Source: ARK-14 sp002899805
Lineage (GTDB): Archaea; Thermoproteota; Thermoprotei_A; Sulfolobales; Fervidicoccaceae
Length of the DNA stretch: 63,111 nt
Direction: 5' to 3'
Assembly: GCA_039793985.1 (NCBI GenBank)
Contig: JBAMMC010000008.1
Coordinates: 1-63,111 of the forward strand
The notes beneath the pieces are model-generated. The model was not told the DNA's origin, did not search any database, and worked only from the letters and a program-made list of their open reading frames with translations. Below are positions 42,440 to 50,359 of this stretch, piece by piece. The position numbers and the translations under genes were made by a program. Every line of letters starts with the position of its first letter. Within the stretch, counting starts at the first letter, position 1.

Positions 42440-42535
42440 CCAATTTTATGGAAATCAACGGAAAGATTCTTTTCACTTAAGAGGACTAACTAACCTTCAT
42501 GGAAATTAAGATATGCTAGATCGGTCTTTCAAAAT

Positions 42536-42994
42536 TCACTCGCTGTCTTCGACACAATCTGGTTCTGGCACAGGTATTTCCCTCAGAGGTCTTCCTTCTT
42601 TCGTTTGTGGAGCCAGCCAATCTATGACTTGATCAATTTTTGGATGCTCTATAGCCACTATTACAGGTCCAAGTGGAGATTCATTTTCGTTACTAACGAA
42701 TGAGACTCTCCCAGCTGCTAGTGCCTGCTTATGTAACATGAAAGTTATGGTGTTGCCAAGTTTACCCCTATACAGGAACTTTCTAGCAGAATCCAAAATT
42801 CTCTCTCTTCTTAGCAAATCATGCAATTTCGTAAGAGAAGAAAGACAGGAGGATATAGCAATTATCTTTCTTCCCAGTCCTTCACCTTCAACTTTCACAT
42901 CTTCTGGAACTAGAATGAAATTGACGATCTTTAAAAGGATCTCCTCTTTTTCTGTTGGCCTCACAGGAATTTCCACGTGGATTCTTCTCGGCAA
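42536..42994 (-). CDS. UPF0201 family RNA-binding-fold protein
   Basis: 152 aa. The segments RRIHVEIPVRPTEKEEILLKIVNF, LRRERILDSARKFLYRG, FMLHKQALAAGRVSFV and ESPLGPVIVAIEHP match the archaeal UPF0201 (COG1931) family. TTG start behind GGAGAGGATAATGAA. The gene begins 34 nt inside the end of UPF0200. Elsewhere the two families occur fused, supporting a joint function that is not yet known. Confidence 0.85.
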   Translation of the reverse strand: MPRRIHVEIPVRPTEKEEILLKIVNFILVPEDVKVEGEGLGRKIIAISSCLSSLTKLHDLLRRERILDSARKFLYRGKLGNTITFMLHKQALAAGRVSFVSNENESPLGPVIVAIEHPKIDQVIDWLAPQTKEGRPLREIPVPEPDCVEDSE

Positions 42995-43536
42995 TTCATT
43001 ATCCTCTCCAGATTTTTCTCCAATTGTTTCTCCATATCTTCTATCGTCCCTTCATTAATTATTATTGTATCTGAAAGGGCTATAACATTGCCCAAACCGA
43101 AACTTAGCTCTTTCAAATCTCTTTCAAGAAACTCTTCATATTTCACTGGATCTCCTGGTCTATTCCTTAATCTAATCCTTTGAAATCTTAACCAGGAAGG
43201 AGAATAAATGGCAATCACATGAATGCAGTGCGATATTCTTCGGAATACTTTAATTTCTTCAATGCTTCTCACTCCATCTATAGCGATAGGAGGTTGCACT
43301 TCGCCAAGCTTTCTAATTAGAAGTTCCGCTACTCCTGCGTTTCCCCACTTCAATCTTATTTCTTCTGCTACTTTTAGCAAGTTTGTCTGCGTCTTTTCGA
43401 GTCCCCTCTGCTCTACAATTTCTCTCACGACATCACCTAAACTGAAGGTCTTGAAGCCTAGTCTCTTAAGGTACTCCAGAGCTATAGATTTTCCAGAGCC
43501 AGGCATCCCAGCAATAAACACAATTACTTTTTTCAT
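42961..43536 (-). CDS. UPF0200 family nucleotide kinase-like ATPase
   Basis: 191 aa. P-loop GMPGSGKS at about residues 10-17 in a dephospho-CoA-kinase-like fold; also FSLGDVVREIVEQRG and IAIDGVRSIEEIKVF, typical of UPF0200 proteins. It may act as an archaeal kinase of CoA or nucleotide metabolism, which is inference. ATG start behind GAGGAAGGTTAAG. Overlaps the UPF0201 gene. Confidence 0.87.
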   Translation of the reverse strand: MKKVIVFIAGMPGSGKSIALEYLKRLGFKTFSLGDVVREIVEQRGLEKTQTNLLKVAEEIRLKWGNAGVAELLIRKLGEVQPPIAIDGVRSIEEIKVFRRISHCIHVIAIYSPSWLRFQRIRLRNRPGDPVKYEEFLERDLKELSFGLGNVIALSDTIIINEGTIEDMEKQLEKNLERIMNCREESTWKFL

Positions 43537-43595
43537 ACTTAACCTTCCTCAGAATACCATTAACTTAAGCTTCAAAAATGATGTTTTTAGGAAGG

Positions 43596-43785
43596 TAAAA
43601 AACTTGACACTCTCAGCCTCCAGCTTCTTCTGCTCGCTGAATCCCTGGGGATCTCCCTCAACCCCCAAGCACTAGCCAATGATCACAAGATGCCTTCCGT
43701 CCCTTTCAGCTATCCTCTTAGCTTCCCTGATAGATTCTATATGTGCTCCTGCCGGATCTGGATGGCTGCCATATCCCACAAACAA
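43596..43785 (-). pseudogene. fdrA-like acyl-CoA synthetase fragment
   Basis: On the minus strand the frame reads VGYGSHPDPAGAHIESIREAK, RHLVIIG, stop, then CLGVEGDPQGFSEQKKLEAE. The GYGxHPDPAG and EGDPQ segments match FdrA-type (succinyl-CoA synthetase-like) proteins, in the right order and spacing. It is a remnant of about 60 codons with an in-frame TAG. Its 5' side stops at 43785, right beside the hairpin at 43791. Confidence 0.65.
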
Positions 43786-43790
43786 GTGAA

Positions 43791-43837
43791 CCGCCCTGAG
43801 GAGCCTCGCCTTTCAGGGCGGGGGAAGAAGGTCAGAC
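43791..43837 (+). repeat. IS200/IS605-type right-end hairpin, copy C
   Basis: CCGCCCTGA (43791-43799) and TCAGGGCGG (43813-43821) form a perfect 9-bp stem with loop GGAGCCTCGCCTT, followed by GGGAAGAAGGTCAG. This matches the ends of copies A and B and looks like the right-end hairpin of TnpB-type elements. It abuts the fdrA fragment, consistent with an old insertion. Confidence 0.55.
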
Positions 43838-43848
43838 CCTAAAAAAGC

Positions 43849-44115
43849 TCATTCTTTTCTTGGGGGAGTCCTAGGGCGAGCTTTGTTTGGTTCCAGTTCT
43901 TCATATCCAGTTGTTTGCTCAGGAAAAGGGTCGTCTCCTACTTTCAGTAGTTTCTTGCTCTCAGCATATTCTAATATTACTCTATCATCTAAATCGTAAA
44001 GCTTCTTTTCGTCTACATCAATTTTTCTCTCTTTAAGGTAATTTAAGAAATCTTCTAGCAGTCCTCCAGATAAGATCATCTCTATAATTTCGTTCTTAGA
44101 ATGTTCATCTCCCAT
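43849..44115 (-). CDS. Hypothetical acidic protein
   Basis: About 88 aa, not recognised. Helical N-terminal half (HSKNEIIEMILSGGLLEDFLNYLKERKIDVDEKKLYDLDDRVILEYAESKKLL), then a proline-rich, likely disordered tail (PEQTTGYEELEPNKARPRTPPRKE). I start at ATG 44115, since GGTGAAATTTG upstream gives correct spacing; a TTG one codon earlier is possible. Faces the SHMT gene across a 212-nt AT-rich gap in which I see nothing else. Confidence 0.7.
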   Translation of the reverse strand: MGDEHSKNEIIEMILSGGLLEDFLNYLKERKIDVDEKKLYDLDDRVILEYAESKKLLKVGDDPFPEQTTGYEELEPNKARPRTPPRKE

Positions 44116-44327
44116 CAAATTTCACCTTACAATATTCTAGTAGCCAATTCTCATTTGGAGATAGGAATGATACTACAAAGTCTATATTCTTTTTTATATA
44201 TCATAACTTAAATTTTCTTCTATTAAAATTTCTATTCTACATTCTTCGAAGAAGAACTTATTTTAACTTATTAATCATATATTATATCTCAGCGTAACCT
44301 TCCATAAGGATAATCTGGTGAAATAGT

Positions 44328-45626
44328 TTGTTCAAGCCTAGGGAAATTCTCTCAGAAGTTTTGTCCAAAGTAGCGAAGCAAAATATTTGGAGGAGAAAGG
44401 AAGCAATAAATCTTATAGCTAGTGAAAACGTAATGAGTGAGCTTGCTGAAGCGGTTTATTTAAGCGATTTTATGAGCAGATATGCTGAAGGCAAGCCAAG
44501 AAAAAGATACTATCAGGGAACGAAGTACATAGATGACCTCGAGATAATGCTTTCTGAATTGTTGGGAAGTTCAATAGGTTTTCCTTATATTGAGACGAGG
44601 CCGATAAGTGGGACAATAGCCAATGCTGCTGTTTTTAGAGTTCTTGGAGAACCCGGTGATAGAGCTCTCATAGCACCTGTTCAGGCAGGGAGTCACGTGA
44701 GTCATACAAAATTTGGAACACTCGGAGCTCTGGGTATGACACAAATCTACATGCCTTACGATGAGGAAAATATGAATGTGGATGTAGATAGAGCTGTAAA
44801 AATGATCAGAGAAGATAATTTCAAATTTGTTGTTCTCGGTGGCAGTATGTACCTATTTCCTCACCCAGTCAGGGAAATTGCTGAAGCTGCAAAGGAAAAG
44901 GGAATAAAAGTTGTTTATGATGCGGCACACGTGTTCGGGCTCATAATAGGAGGAAAGTGGAGAAATCCCCTCAAAGAAGGGGCTGATGTCTTAACAGCCA
45001 GTACACATAAAACTTATCCGGGTCCACAAGGGGGAATAATCGCATTCAGCGACGAATCTCTCTATAAATCTGTTTCAAAAACCATATTTCCATATTTCCT
45101 GAGTAATCATCATCTCCATAGAATTCCGGCAACTCTAGTTACTCACCTAGAAATGATGGAGTTCGGAGAAGAATATGCTTCTTCAATCGTTAACAATGCG
45201 AGAGCTCTTGCTGAGGCCCTTGCTGAAGAGGGGTTCAAAGTCATTGGAGAAAATCTCGGTTATACCAAGAGCCATCAAGTTGTAATTGACGTTTCAGGAC
45301 AAGGAGGGGGAGCCAAATGCGCAGAAACGCTGGAAAAGGCGAACATAATAACCAACAAGAATCTCCTGCCAAACGATCCACCTGAAGCTGTCCAGAATCC
45401 AAGTGGTATAAGGCTAGGTGTTCAGGAGATGACTAGATATGGAATGGGGAAAGGAGAAATGTTCGAGATTGCAAACTTAATGAAGAGAGCCTTGATAGAT
45501 AAAGAGGATCCAGAAAAGATAGCTGAAGATGTAAAGGAGTTAAGAAAAAGCTTCATGGAAAGGAAGTACGGCTATTCCTTGAAAGATGCCGACAACATTA
45601 GTGACCTTCTTCTAATAATGGGGTGA
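44328..45626 (+). CDS. glyA: Serine hydroxymethyltransferase
   Basis: PLP enzyme interconverting serine and glycine with transfer of a one-carbon unit (to a pterin in archaea). INLIASENVMS, YAEGKPRKRYYQGTKYID, the PLP-lysine motif TASTHKTYPGPQGGII near residue 228, and TRYGMGKGEM are visible. The 432-aa size and N terminus (WRRKEAINLIAS) are of archaeal type. TTG start behind CTGGTGAAATAG. Confidence 0.95.
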   Translation: MFKPREILSEVLSKVAKQNIWRRKEAINLIASENVMSELAEAVYLSDFMSRYAEGKPRKRYYQGTKYIDDLEIMLSELLGSSIGFPYIETRPISGTIANAAVFRVLGEPGDRALIAPVQAGSHVSHTKFGTLGALGMTQIYMPYDEENMNVDVDRAVKMIREDNFKFVVLGGSMYLFPHPVREIAEAAKEKGIKVVYDAAHVFGLIIGGKWRNPLKEGADVLTASTHKTYPGPQGGIIAFSDESLYKSVSKTIFPYFLSNHHLHRIPATLVTHLEMMEFGEEYASSIVNNARALAEALAEEGFKVIGENLGYTKSHQVVIDVSGQGGGAKCAETLEKANIITNKNLLPNDPPEAVQNPSGIRLGVQEMTRYGMGKGEMFEIANLMKRALIDKEDPEKIAEDVKELRKSFMERKYGYSLKDADNISDLLLIMG

Positions 45627-45683
45627 ACCTCCACGTCTATAGAGCTCGAAGCTCCGTCATCCCTTGATACATGGATAATAAAT

Positions 45684-46439
45684 TTGGGAACTGAAATTCT
45701 AACTGGTTTCACTCATAATACAAATGCGAGCTGGCTGGCAAGGAAACTCACTTTCCTCGGTTATAATGTGAAAAGAATCATAGTAGTACCAGATCATGAA
45801 TCAGAATTCGGAGAAGAGCTCCTGAGGGCGATCGAAAAAAGGATCGGAATTCTGATCACCACAGGAGGCTTAGGTCCAACCTATGATGATTCAACCTATT
45901 CGATGATTTCAAAAACTCTCTCCCTTTCTCTGGAGCTCAATAGAGAAGCATTGGAAATGGTCAAAGAGTATTACAGTAAATTGGGGAAAGAGCTCACGGA
46001 AGATAGGATAAAAATGGCTAAGATGCCAAGGGGCGCAATCCCACTCAAAAATCCTGTTGGTGCCGCTCCTGGAATGATTCTCGGGTTTAACGGTACATAT
46101 ATAATATCTTTACCAGGTGTTCCAAAGGAGATGGAATCAATATTTGAAGGGACCATTGAGCAGATTCTGACTAAATGGAATAAGATACATGTGAAGGAAG
46201 AATGGATTAAAGTCAGAGGAATCATGGAATCCTCCTTAGCCCCCCACTTGAAAGAAATAGTGAGACAGTTTCCTCAGGCTTATATTAAGACTCATCCGAG
46301 GGGTAGTGAAAAAGAACCGCTGTTGCTCATTCAGATACTTGCATCTTCAAAGAACTATGAACAACTCAACACTCTCATTGTGGAAATTAAAGAAAAAATA
46401 GTAAACGTGCTGAATAATTTAGGTGGTGTAGTTGAATAA
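45684..46439 (+). CDS. CinA/MoaB-like molybdopterin-binding-fold protein, start unclear
   Basis: N-terminal CinA-type domain (COG1058): GTEILTGFTHNTNASWLARKLTFLGY, TTGGLGPTYDDSTY, NPVGAAPGMIL, SLPGVPKEMESIF. The coordinates start at TTG 45684, the first canonical codon, but the conserved strand WII(N) lies just upstream in the same open frame, which continues to the SHMT stop. The true start is likely upstream on a non-canonical codon, for example ACG 45633 behind GGGGTGA. About 252-270 aa; the C-terminal amidase domain is absent. Confidence 0.8.
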   Translation: MGTEILTGFTHNTNASWLARKLTFLGYNVKRIIVVPDHESEFGEELLRAIEKRIGILITTGGLGPTYDDSTYSMISKTLSLSLELNREALEMVKEYYSKLGKELTEDRIKMAKMPRGAIPLKNPVGAAPGMILGFNGTYIISLPGVPKEMESIFEGTIEQILTKWNKIHVKEEWIKVRGIMESSLAPHLKEIVRQFPQAYIKTHPRGSEKEPLLLIQILASSKNYEQLNTLIVEIKEKIVNVLNNLGGVVE

Positions 46440-46641
46440 GTATGAGGCACGGAAGCAATATAGGAAGTTCTTTTTTTATCAAATTCCATTCTTCGTAATA
46501 GGTATTTTTTTCATCATTTTATCCTACAATTTTGGAATCCAAAGAGATAGCGGTTTGATGTTTTTCATTTTGGGCGCCTCTATATTGGTTCTCGCTCCTT
46601 TTTTGTCATTATACGTGATTTTATCTTCTCTCAAAAAATGA
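46432..46641 (+). CDS. Small membrane protein
   Basis: 69 aa with two predicted transmembrane helices (FFFYQIPFFVIGIFFIILSY and GLMFFILGASILVLAPFLSLYVIL) and basic N terminus (MNKYEARKQYRKF). TTG start overlapping the CinA-like gene by 8 nt. Not recognised; likely cotranscribed with the CinA-like gene. Confidence 0.7.
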   Translation: MNKYEARKQYRKFFFYQIPFFVIGIFFIILSYNFGIQRDSGLMFFILGASILVLAPFLSLYVILSSLKK

Positions 46642-46780
46642 AAACAATTATACTAAAAATTTAAACATATTTTTTTATAACAATAACACTGAAGTAGGAA
46701 ATCTTTATAATATAGCTAATTCTTTATTTTTTATGCAAATTCCCTTCAATTTTTAACAACTGAAAGGAAAGGTGAAAATT

Positions 46781-47257
46781 TTGAGCGAAACTATTCCACT
46801 CAAACCTCTAGGTAAAGAAGATATCAGAAGGCTTGAACTAGCTCTTATACTTGGGACCCTTCTGAGAGAAGATGTATTAGAGAAGATTAGAAATGCAGAA
46901 GATAGGCTAACTTGGTTAGATTCTCTAATAGTCGCTGCTGGAGCTCTGGCGAGAGAAAGAGCAAACTATACAATTGAAAAAATTTCTGAAGAGCTAGGAA
47001 GGAGCGAATCAACAGTTAGGAATCACCTCACAGGAAAAACTGAAGCAGGAAAACTCGTAAAGGAGACATATGAGAACATAAAGACCAAAGGAGGAATTTT
47101 GGAGCTCCCAATATTCGTTTATAGGGCTTCAGAAGATGAATTAGAATCGCTCAAAGAACAGTTGAGTCAATCAGAAAAGAGATTGAAAGAGCTAGAAGAT
47201 AAACTCAGGAATGTCAAGGAAAAACTCTCTAAAATCGTAGAGGAGTTATCCTCTTAG
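46781..47257 (+). CDS. HTH regulator of the near-KaiC (TIGR03879-like) type
   Basis: 158 aa. The helix-turn-helix YTIEKISEELGRSESTVRNHLTGKTEAGKLVKETYENI (about residues 70-110) resembles the archaeal probable regulatory domain found near KaiC-like ATPases. A long C-terminal coiled coil follows (ELESLKEQLSQSEKRLKELEDKLRNVKEKL). TTG 46781 is preferred as the start, with GGAAAGGTGA upstream. No KaiC gene is in the window. Confidence 0.75.
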   Translation: MSETIPLKPLGKEDIRRLELALILGTLLREDVLEKIRNAEDRLTWLDSLIVAAGALARERANYTIEKISEELGRSESTVRNHLTGKTEAGKLVKETYENIKTKGGILELPIFVYRASEDELESLKEQLSQSEKRLKELEDKLRNVKEKLSKIVEELSS

Positions 47258-47324
47258 CTAGATATCAATATAGATTAAAAACATATAATTTTTTTAATCG
47301 TAAAAAAAAGGAAGGAGTTATACC

Positions 47325-47696
47325 ATGAATGAAGAAGAGTTGGAGAAGAAGATAATAGAAGCACTAAGGCAGGTATACGATCCCGAAATTCCTGTGAGTG
47401 TATATGATCTAGGACTTGTTTACGAATTGAGAATAAATGAAAACGGTGAGGTATTTATAAGGCTAGGTTTAACAACCCCTTTCTGTCCCATAATGACTGA
47501 ACTCGCATCAGCTGTAGAGGATGAAATAACAAAGAGAGTTCCTGAGGCCAAAAACGTAAAAGTCGAGTTAGATCTTTCTACTCCTTGGTCGCCGAAGATG
47601 ATAACGAAAGAGGGAAGGGAACAATTAAAAGCTATTTATGGCTATGATATAGTGGAAGAGATGCTAAAGAAAGAACAAGAACAATCTAACATATAA
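47325..47696 (+). CDS. MIP18/DUF59 (SufT-like) Fe-S assembly factor
   Basis: 123 aa. ALRQVYDPEIPVSVYDLGLVYELRI, TTPFCPIMTELASAVEDEI and VKVELDLSTPWSPKMIT are the features of DUF59/MIP18 proteins, including the reactive Cys in FCP. Involved in maturation of Fe-S proteins, by analogy with Cia2/SufT. Could serve the Fe-S enzymes in this window such as the Cas4-like nuclease and methylthiotransferase, but this is inference. Confidence 0.9.
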   Translation: MNEEELEKKIIEALRQVYDPEIPVSVYDLGLVYELRINENGEVFIRLGLTTPFCPIMTELASAVEDEITKRVPEAKNVKVELDLSTPWSPKMITKEGREQLKAIYGYDIVEEMLKKEQEQSNI

Positions 47697-47717
47697 AATA
47701 ATCAGAAAGTGGAAAAA

Positions 47718-48140
47718 ATGAGCAATTACCAGGGAAAAAACAGAAGGAGAGGGTTTCAAAAAGAAAGGGATCTAGTAAGAAAGCTATGGGATATGGGATT
47801 TGCAACGATAAGGGCTCCTGCTAGTGGCGCAAAGGCCAGGAAGACTTATCAGCCAGATATAATAGCAGCTAAAAACAATAGAATATTTGTTATTGAAGTA
47901 AAAACTAGAAGAAGCACCGACACCATCTATATAGACCAATATCAAGTTCAAAAAGTTGAGGAATGGGTAAAAAGGGCCGGTTCAAATGCAAAGGGTTTTA
48001 TCGCAGTTTACTTCGACAGGAAACAAGGATGGAGATTTGTACCATTAGATTCTGCGTTTAGGACTGAAAGTGGGGGAGTTAAAATATCAAAGGAAGATGC
48101 TGAAAAGTTCCTCACACTCGATGAGTTCTCTGAAACTTAA
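47718..48140 (+). CDS. hjc: Holliday junction resolvase Hjc
   Basis: Archaeal four-way-junction endonuclease. GFQKERDLVRKLWDMGFATIRAPASGAKARKTYQPDIIAAKNNRIFVIEVKTRR contains the catalytic Glu (KERD), Asp (QPDII) and ExK (IEVK), with Ser/Tyr nearby. 140 aa. I start at ATG 47718, not GTG 47709, because the spacing from AGAAAG fits. It follows the MIP18 gene closely. Confidence 0.95.
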   Translation: MSNYQGKNRRRGFQKERDLVRKLWDMGFATIRAPASGAKARKTYQPDIIAAKNNRIFVIEVKTRRSTDTIYIDQYQVQKVEEWVKRAGSNAKGFIAVYFDRKQGWRFVPLDSAFRTESGGVKISKEDAEKFLTLDEFSET

Positions 48141-48266
48141 AAGTAAAATTTTTACATATTACGAAAAAAATCAGCGAGTTCCGTTGTTTTTATATCTATG
48201 AAAACGTCAAAATTGAATTAGAATAAAAAAACTACAGTTATATAAACAATTAATATGGTGTAAAAA

Positions 48267-48566
48267 ATGGAGGGAAAGACTACTGATTATAAAAAAGAAG
48301 CAGCTATTCCTCTTAGACAGAAAAGAAATTATTTAGAGATAATTTATGATTTGTTATCTTCTATACCGGAAGACGGGATAAAACTCACGCATCTGGCGAA
48401 TAAGGCGCTACTCGATTATAAGATAATGTTGAAATATTTGAAGCAGCTCGAAAGAGAAGGTCATGTAATTGTGAATAGCAAAGTCTATATCACTGAGAAA
48501 GGTAAGGTATTTCTAGTAGAGTATGAGAGACTAAAAAATTTGGTCTCTTCTAGCAGCAAAAACTGA
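48267..48566 (+). CDS. Winged-helix DNA-binding protein
   Basis: 99 aa. YLEIIYDLLSSIPEDGIKLTHLANKALLDYKIMLKYLKQLEREGHVIVNSKVYITEKGKVFLVEYERLKNLV is a winged helix with C-terminal helix of the Sso10a or PadR kind common in Crenarchaea. ATG behind ATGGTGTAAAAA. Isolated by AT-rich gaps on both sides. Dimeric DNA binder, target unknown. Confidence 0.8.
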   Translation: MEGKTTDYKKEAAIPLRQKRNYLEIIYDLLSSIPEDGIKLTHLANKALLDYKIMLKYLKQLEREGHVIVNSKVYITEKGKVFLVEYERLKNLVSSSSKN

Positions 48567-48694
48567 ATTCTTTTCTTATTCTATTCTAAAAATAAAAACA
48601 AAGAATCTTTTGGGCAGGTCTGATCCCTTTTAACCTTATTTATAACTTAACTTTGAATTAGGCGTTGCTATAATCACAAAGGTGAACTAGTGAA

Positions 48695-49096
48695 TTGAGC
48701 CTTGTGCAATCACTCTCTGTTGGAACTAGGTGGACAGAAGTTAAAAACGACAGCCCAAAGATCTCTATTTTCTTGGATTGGGATGAGAGCAGCTCGGAGA
48801 CTATCAAAGAAGTTCTAGAGGCAAAAAAGGAGCTTCTATTAAAATATTTGATAGATGTTGAGATCGAAAGCAATTATGTAAATATAAACACGGGTGCATA
48901 CCTGTTTTCCGAGAGAATTCCATCAGTCTACGTAAACGGTCGTCTTATATCCAGTGGAAGATCCCCTAAAAAGGAAGAGATATTGGAAGCAATTTTGGAA
49001 ATAAGAGAGTCATTGCCAATCACCGAGGGTATTCTTATGACAACACAGAAAGAAAACGAACCTCCACTGAACTCCGCGGTAATGTTGGAGGCTTAA
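48695..49096 (+). CDS. Putative thioredoxin-fold protein
   Basis: 133 aa, weakly recognised. The segment IPSVYVNGRLISSGRSPKKEEILEAILEIRE looks like the C-terminal half of a thioredoxin fold with a cis-proline-like IPSVYVNG. No CxxC is present. The N terminus (SVGTRWTEVKNDSPKISIFLDWD) would form the first strand. TTG start with a distant AAGGTGAAC. Function not predicted. Confidence 0.6.
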   Translation: MSLVQSLSVGTRWTEVKNDSPKISIFLDWDESSSETIKEVLEAKKELLLKYLIDVEIESNYVNINTGAYLFSERIPSVYVNGRLISSGRSPKKEEILEAILEIRESLPITEGILMTTQKENEPPLNSAVMLEA

Positions 49097-49152
49097 AAAT
49101 CACATCTTCAAAACCTTTGGAAAGTTAATCTTCTCTCAACTTTAATAAAAAA

Positions 49153-50004
49153 TTAAAGAGATCCCACAGCGAATGCTATCAAACCAATGAACATAGCAAT
49201 TAGGACCCTGTTTTTGACCTTTTTAGCATTTTTCTTATTTGGAGATTTTATCAGTTCTATTGAAAAATAAATCAGCATGGCATCTGTAATTGAAACAAAA
49301 AATATGTAAAAATTGTTTACCATTCTCTCAATTGATGGAAAAATAGAAAGAACAACGGCTGCCATGAAGAAGAGGAAGGCCACTATTGAGGCAAACCTCT
49401 CTCCATATCTCACTGCCAGAGTCATTATACCTCTTTTTGAATCCCCCTCAACATCGCTTATACCTTTAACAATCTCTCTACCTACTATAGAGAGAAATAT
49501 CATCGCTGAATATATCAAGATTTTCCAGTTGAAGCTTGAGGAAATCAGTGAACCATAAAGCAGAGGAACTGAAACCGTATACGCTACACACATATTTCCC
49601 AATAGCCCATATTTCTTCAGTTTGAAGTTATACAAAACTGCTACAATGAAAGTTAAAGATGCCAAAAGGAATGTGTAAGTCCCCGTGAAAAAAGAAAAAA
49701 CAAGTCCAAAGAAACCAAGAAGTAACCCATAATACAATGCTTTTCTGGGGAGAATCCTTCCGCTTGGGATAGGTCTTGTAGGTTCATTTATCGCATCGAT
49801 ATCTCTGTCTACATAATCATTTAGAACCATGGATGAGGCAGTTAGGAAAAATCCCGTGAGAAATCCTAGCCCTGCTTTTAGCGGAGCAATTTGAGATATG
49901 AAGAAATTCGGATCACTTATCTGAATCCCAACTAAGACAGCGATACCCATTAATAGAGAGTTGGGGATCCTCATGATTTCTATGTAGGCATTGCGCCAAA
50001 TCAT
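49153..50004 (-). CDS. Digeranylgeranylglyceryl phosphate synthase (UbiA family)
   Basis: Membrane prenyltransferase that attaches the second geranylgeranyl chain to GGGP in archaeal lipids. About nine transmembrane helices. First Asp motif NDYVDRDIDAINEPTRPIPSG near residue 63-70 and a second one ISDVEGDSKRG near 187. 283 aa, typical for archaeal DGGGP synthase. ATG start behind GAGGAG. Substrate chain is supplied by the GGPP synthase at 10.9 kb. Confidence 0.9.
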   Translation of the reverse strand: MIWRNAYIEIMRIPNSLLMGIAVLVGIQISDPNFFISQIAPLKAGLGFLTGFFLTASSMVLNDYVDRDIDAINEPTRPIPSGRILPRKALYYGLLLGFFGLVFSFFTGTYTFLLASLTFIVAVLYNFKLKKYGLLGNMCVAYTVSVPLLYGSLISSSFNWKILIYSAMIFLSIVGREIVKGISDVEGDSKRGIMTLAVRYGERFASIVAFLFFMAAVVLSIFPSIERMVNNFYIFFVSITDAMLIYFSIELIKSPNKKNAKKVKNRVLIAMFIGLIAFAVGSL

Positions 50005-50031
50005 TTGTTCTACTCCTCTATTGGTGCTATT

Positions 50032-50223
50032 ATGAAAGTGCTAGAGCTAAAAATCTTATCTTGTGAGCCAGATTTAAAACGCTACTACTTCAAAACTTCT
50101 TCTCTATATTTGGTCAAAATATTCCTTAGGGGTCGAATTTTTGTGGATATCCATCATTCGTTGGAAAACCTTCAATGTATTTTTATCTATGATGTGAATT
50201 CGAATGAGAGTGAGGAACCATAA
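50032..50223 (+). CDS. Possible small hypothetical protein
   Basis: 63 aa from ATG 50032 (MKVLELKILSCEPDLKRYYFKTSSLYLVKIFLRGRIFVDIHHS). Divergent from the UbiA gene. No ribosome-binding site or clear TATA box is visible, and no family is recognised, so it may not be a gene. Confidence 0.35.
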   Translation: MKVLELKILSCEPDLKRYYFKTSSLYLVKIFLRGRIFVDIHHSLENLQCIFIYDVNSNESEEP

Positions 50224-50359
50224 ACCACGCTCAAAACTATGAGGAGGACATTTTCAAAAGAAAGAAAAATATTAAGTCTGATATGTAAAAAGTAGTAAGA
50301 AATATCAGTTTGATATGGAACTGAAGACATAAGCTTATTGATAAAGGTGTCTCAAACAA

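Noticed and set aside
42334..42442. The tRNA at 42.3 kb as a class II tRNA-Leu or tRNA-Ser
   Set aside because: The D arm looks class II-like, but no U33 precedes a Leu or Ser anticodon; removing a 31-nt intron gives a clean GCA loop and the U discriminator is that of tRNA-Cys.
43223..43675. 150-codon plus-strand ORF over the UPF0200 gene
   Set aside because: Shadow of the conserved P-loop protein and the fdrA fragment on the other strand.
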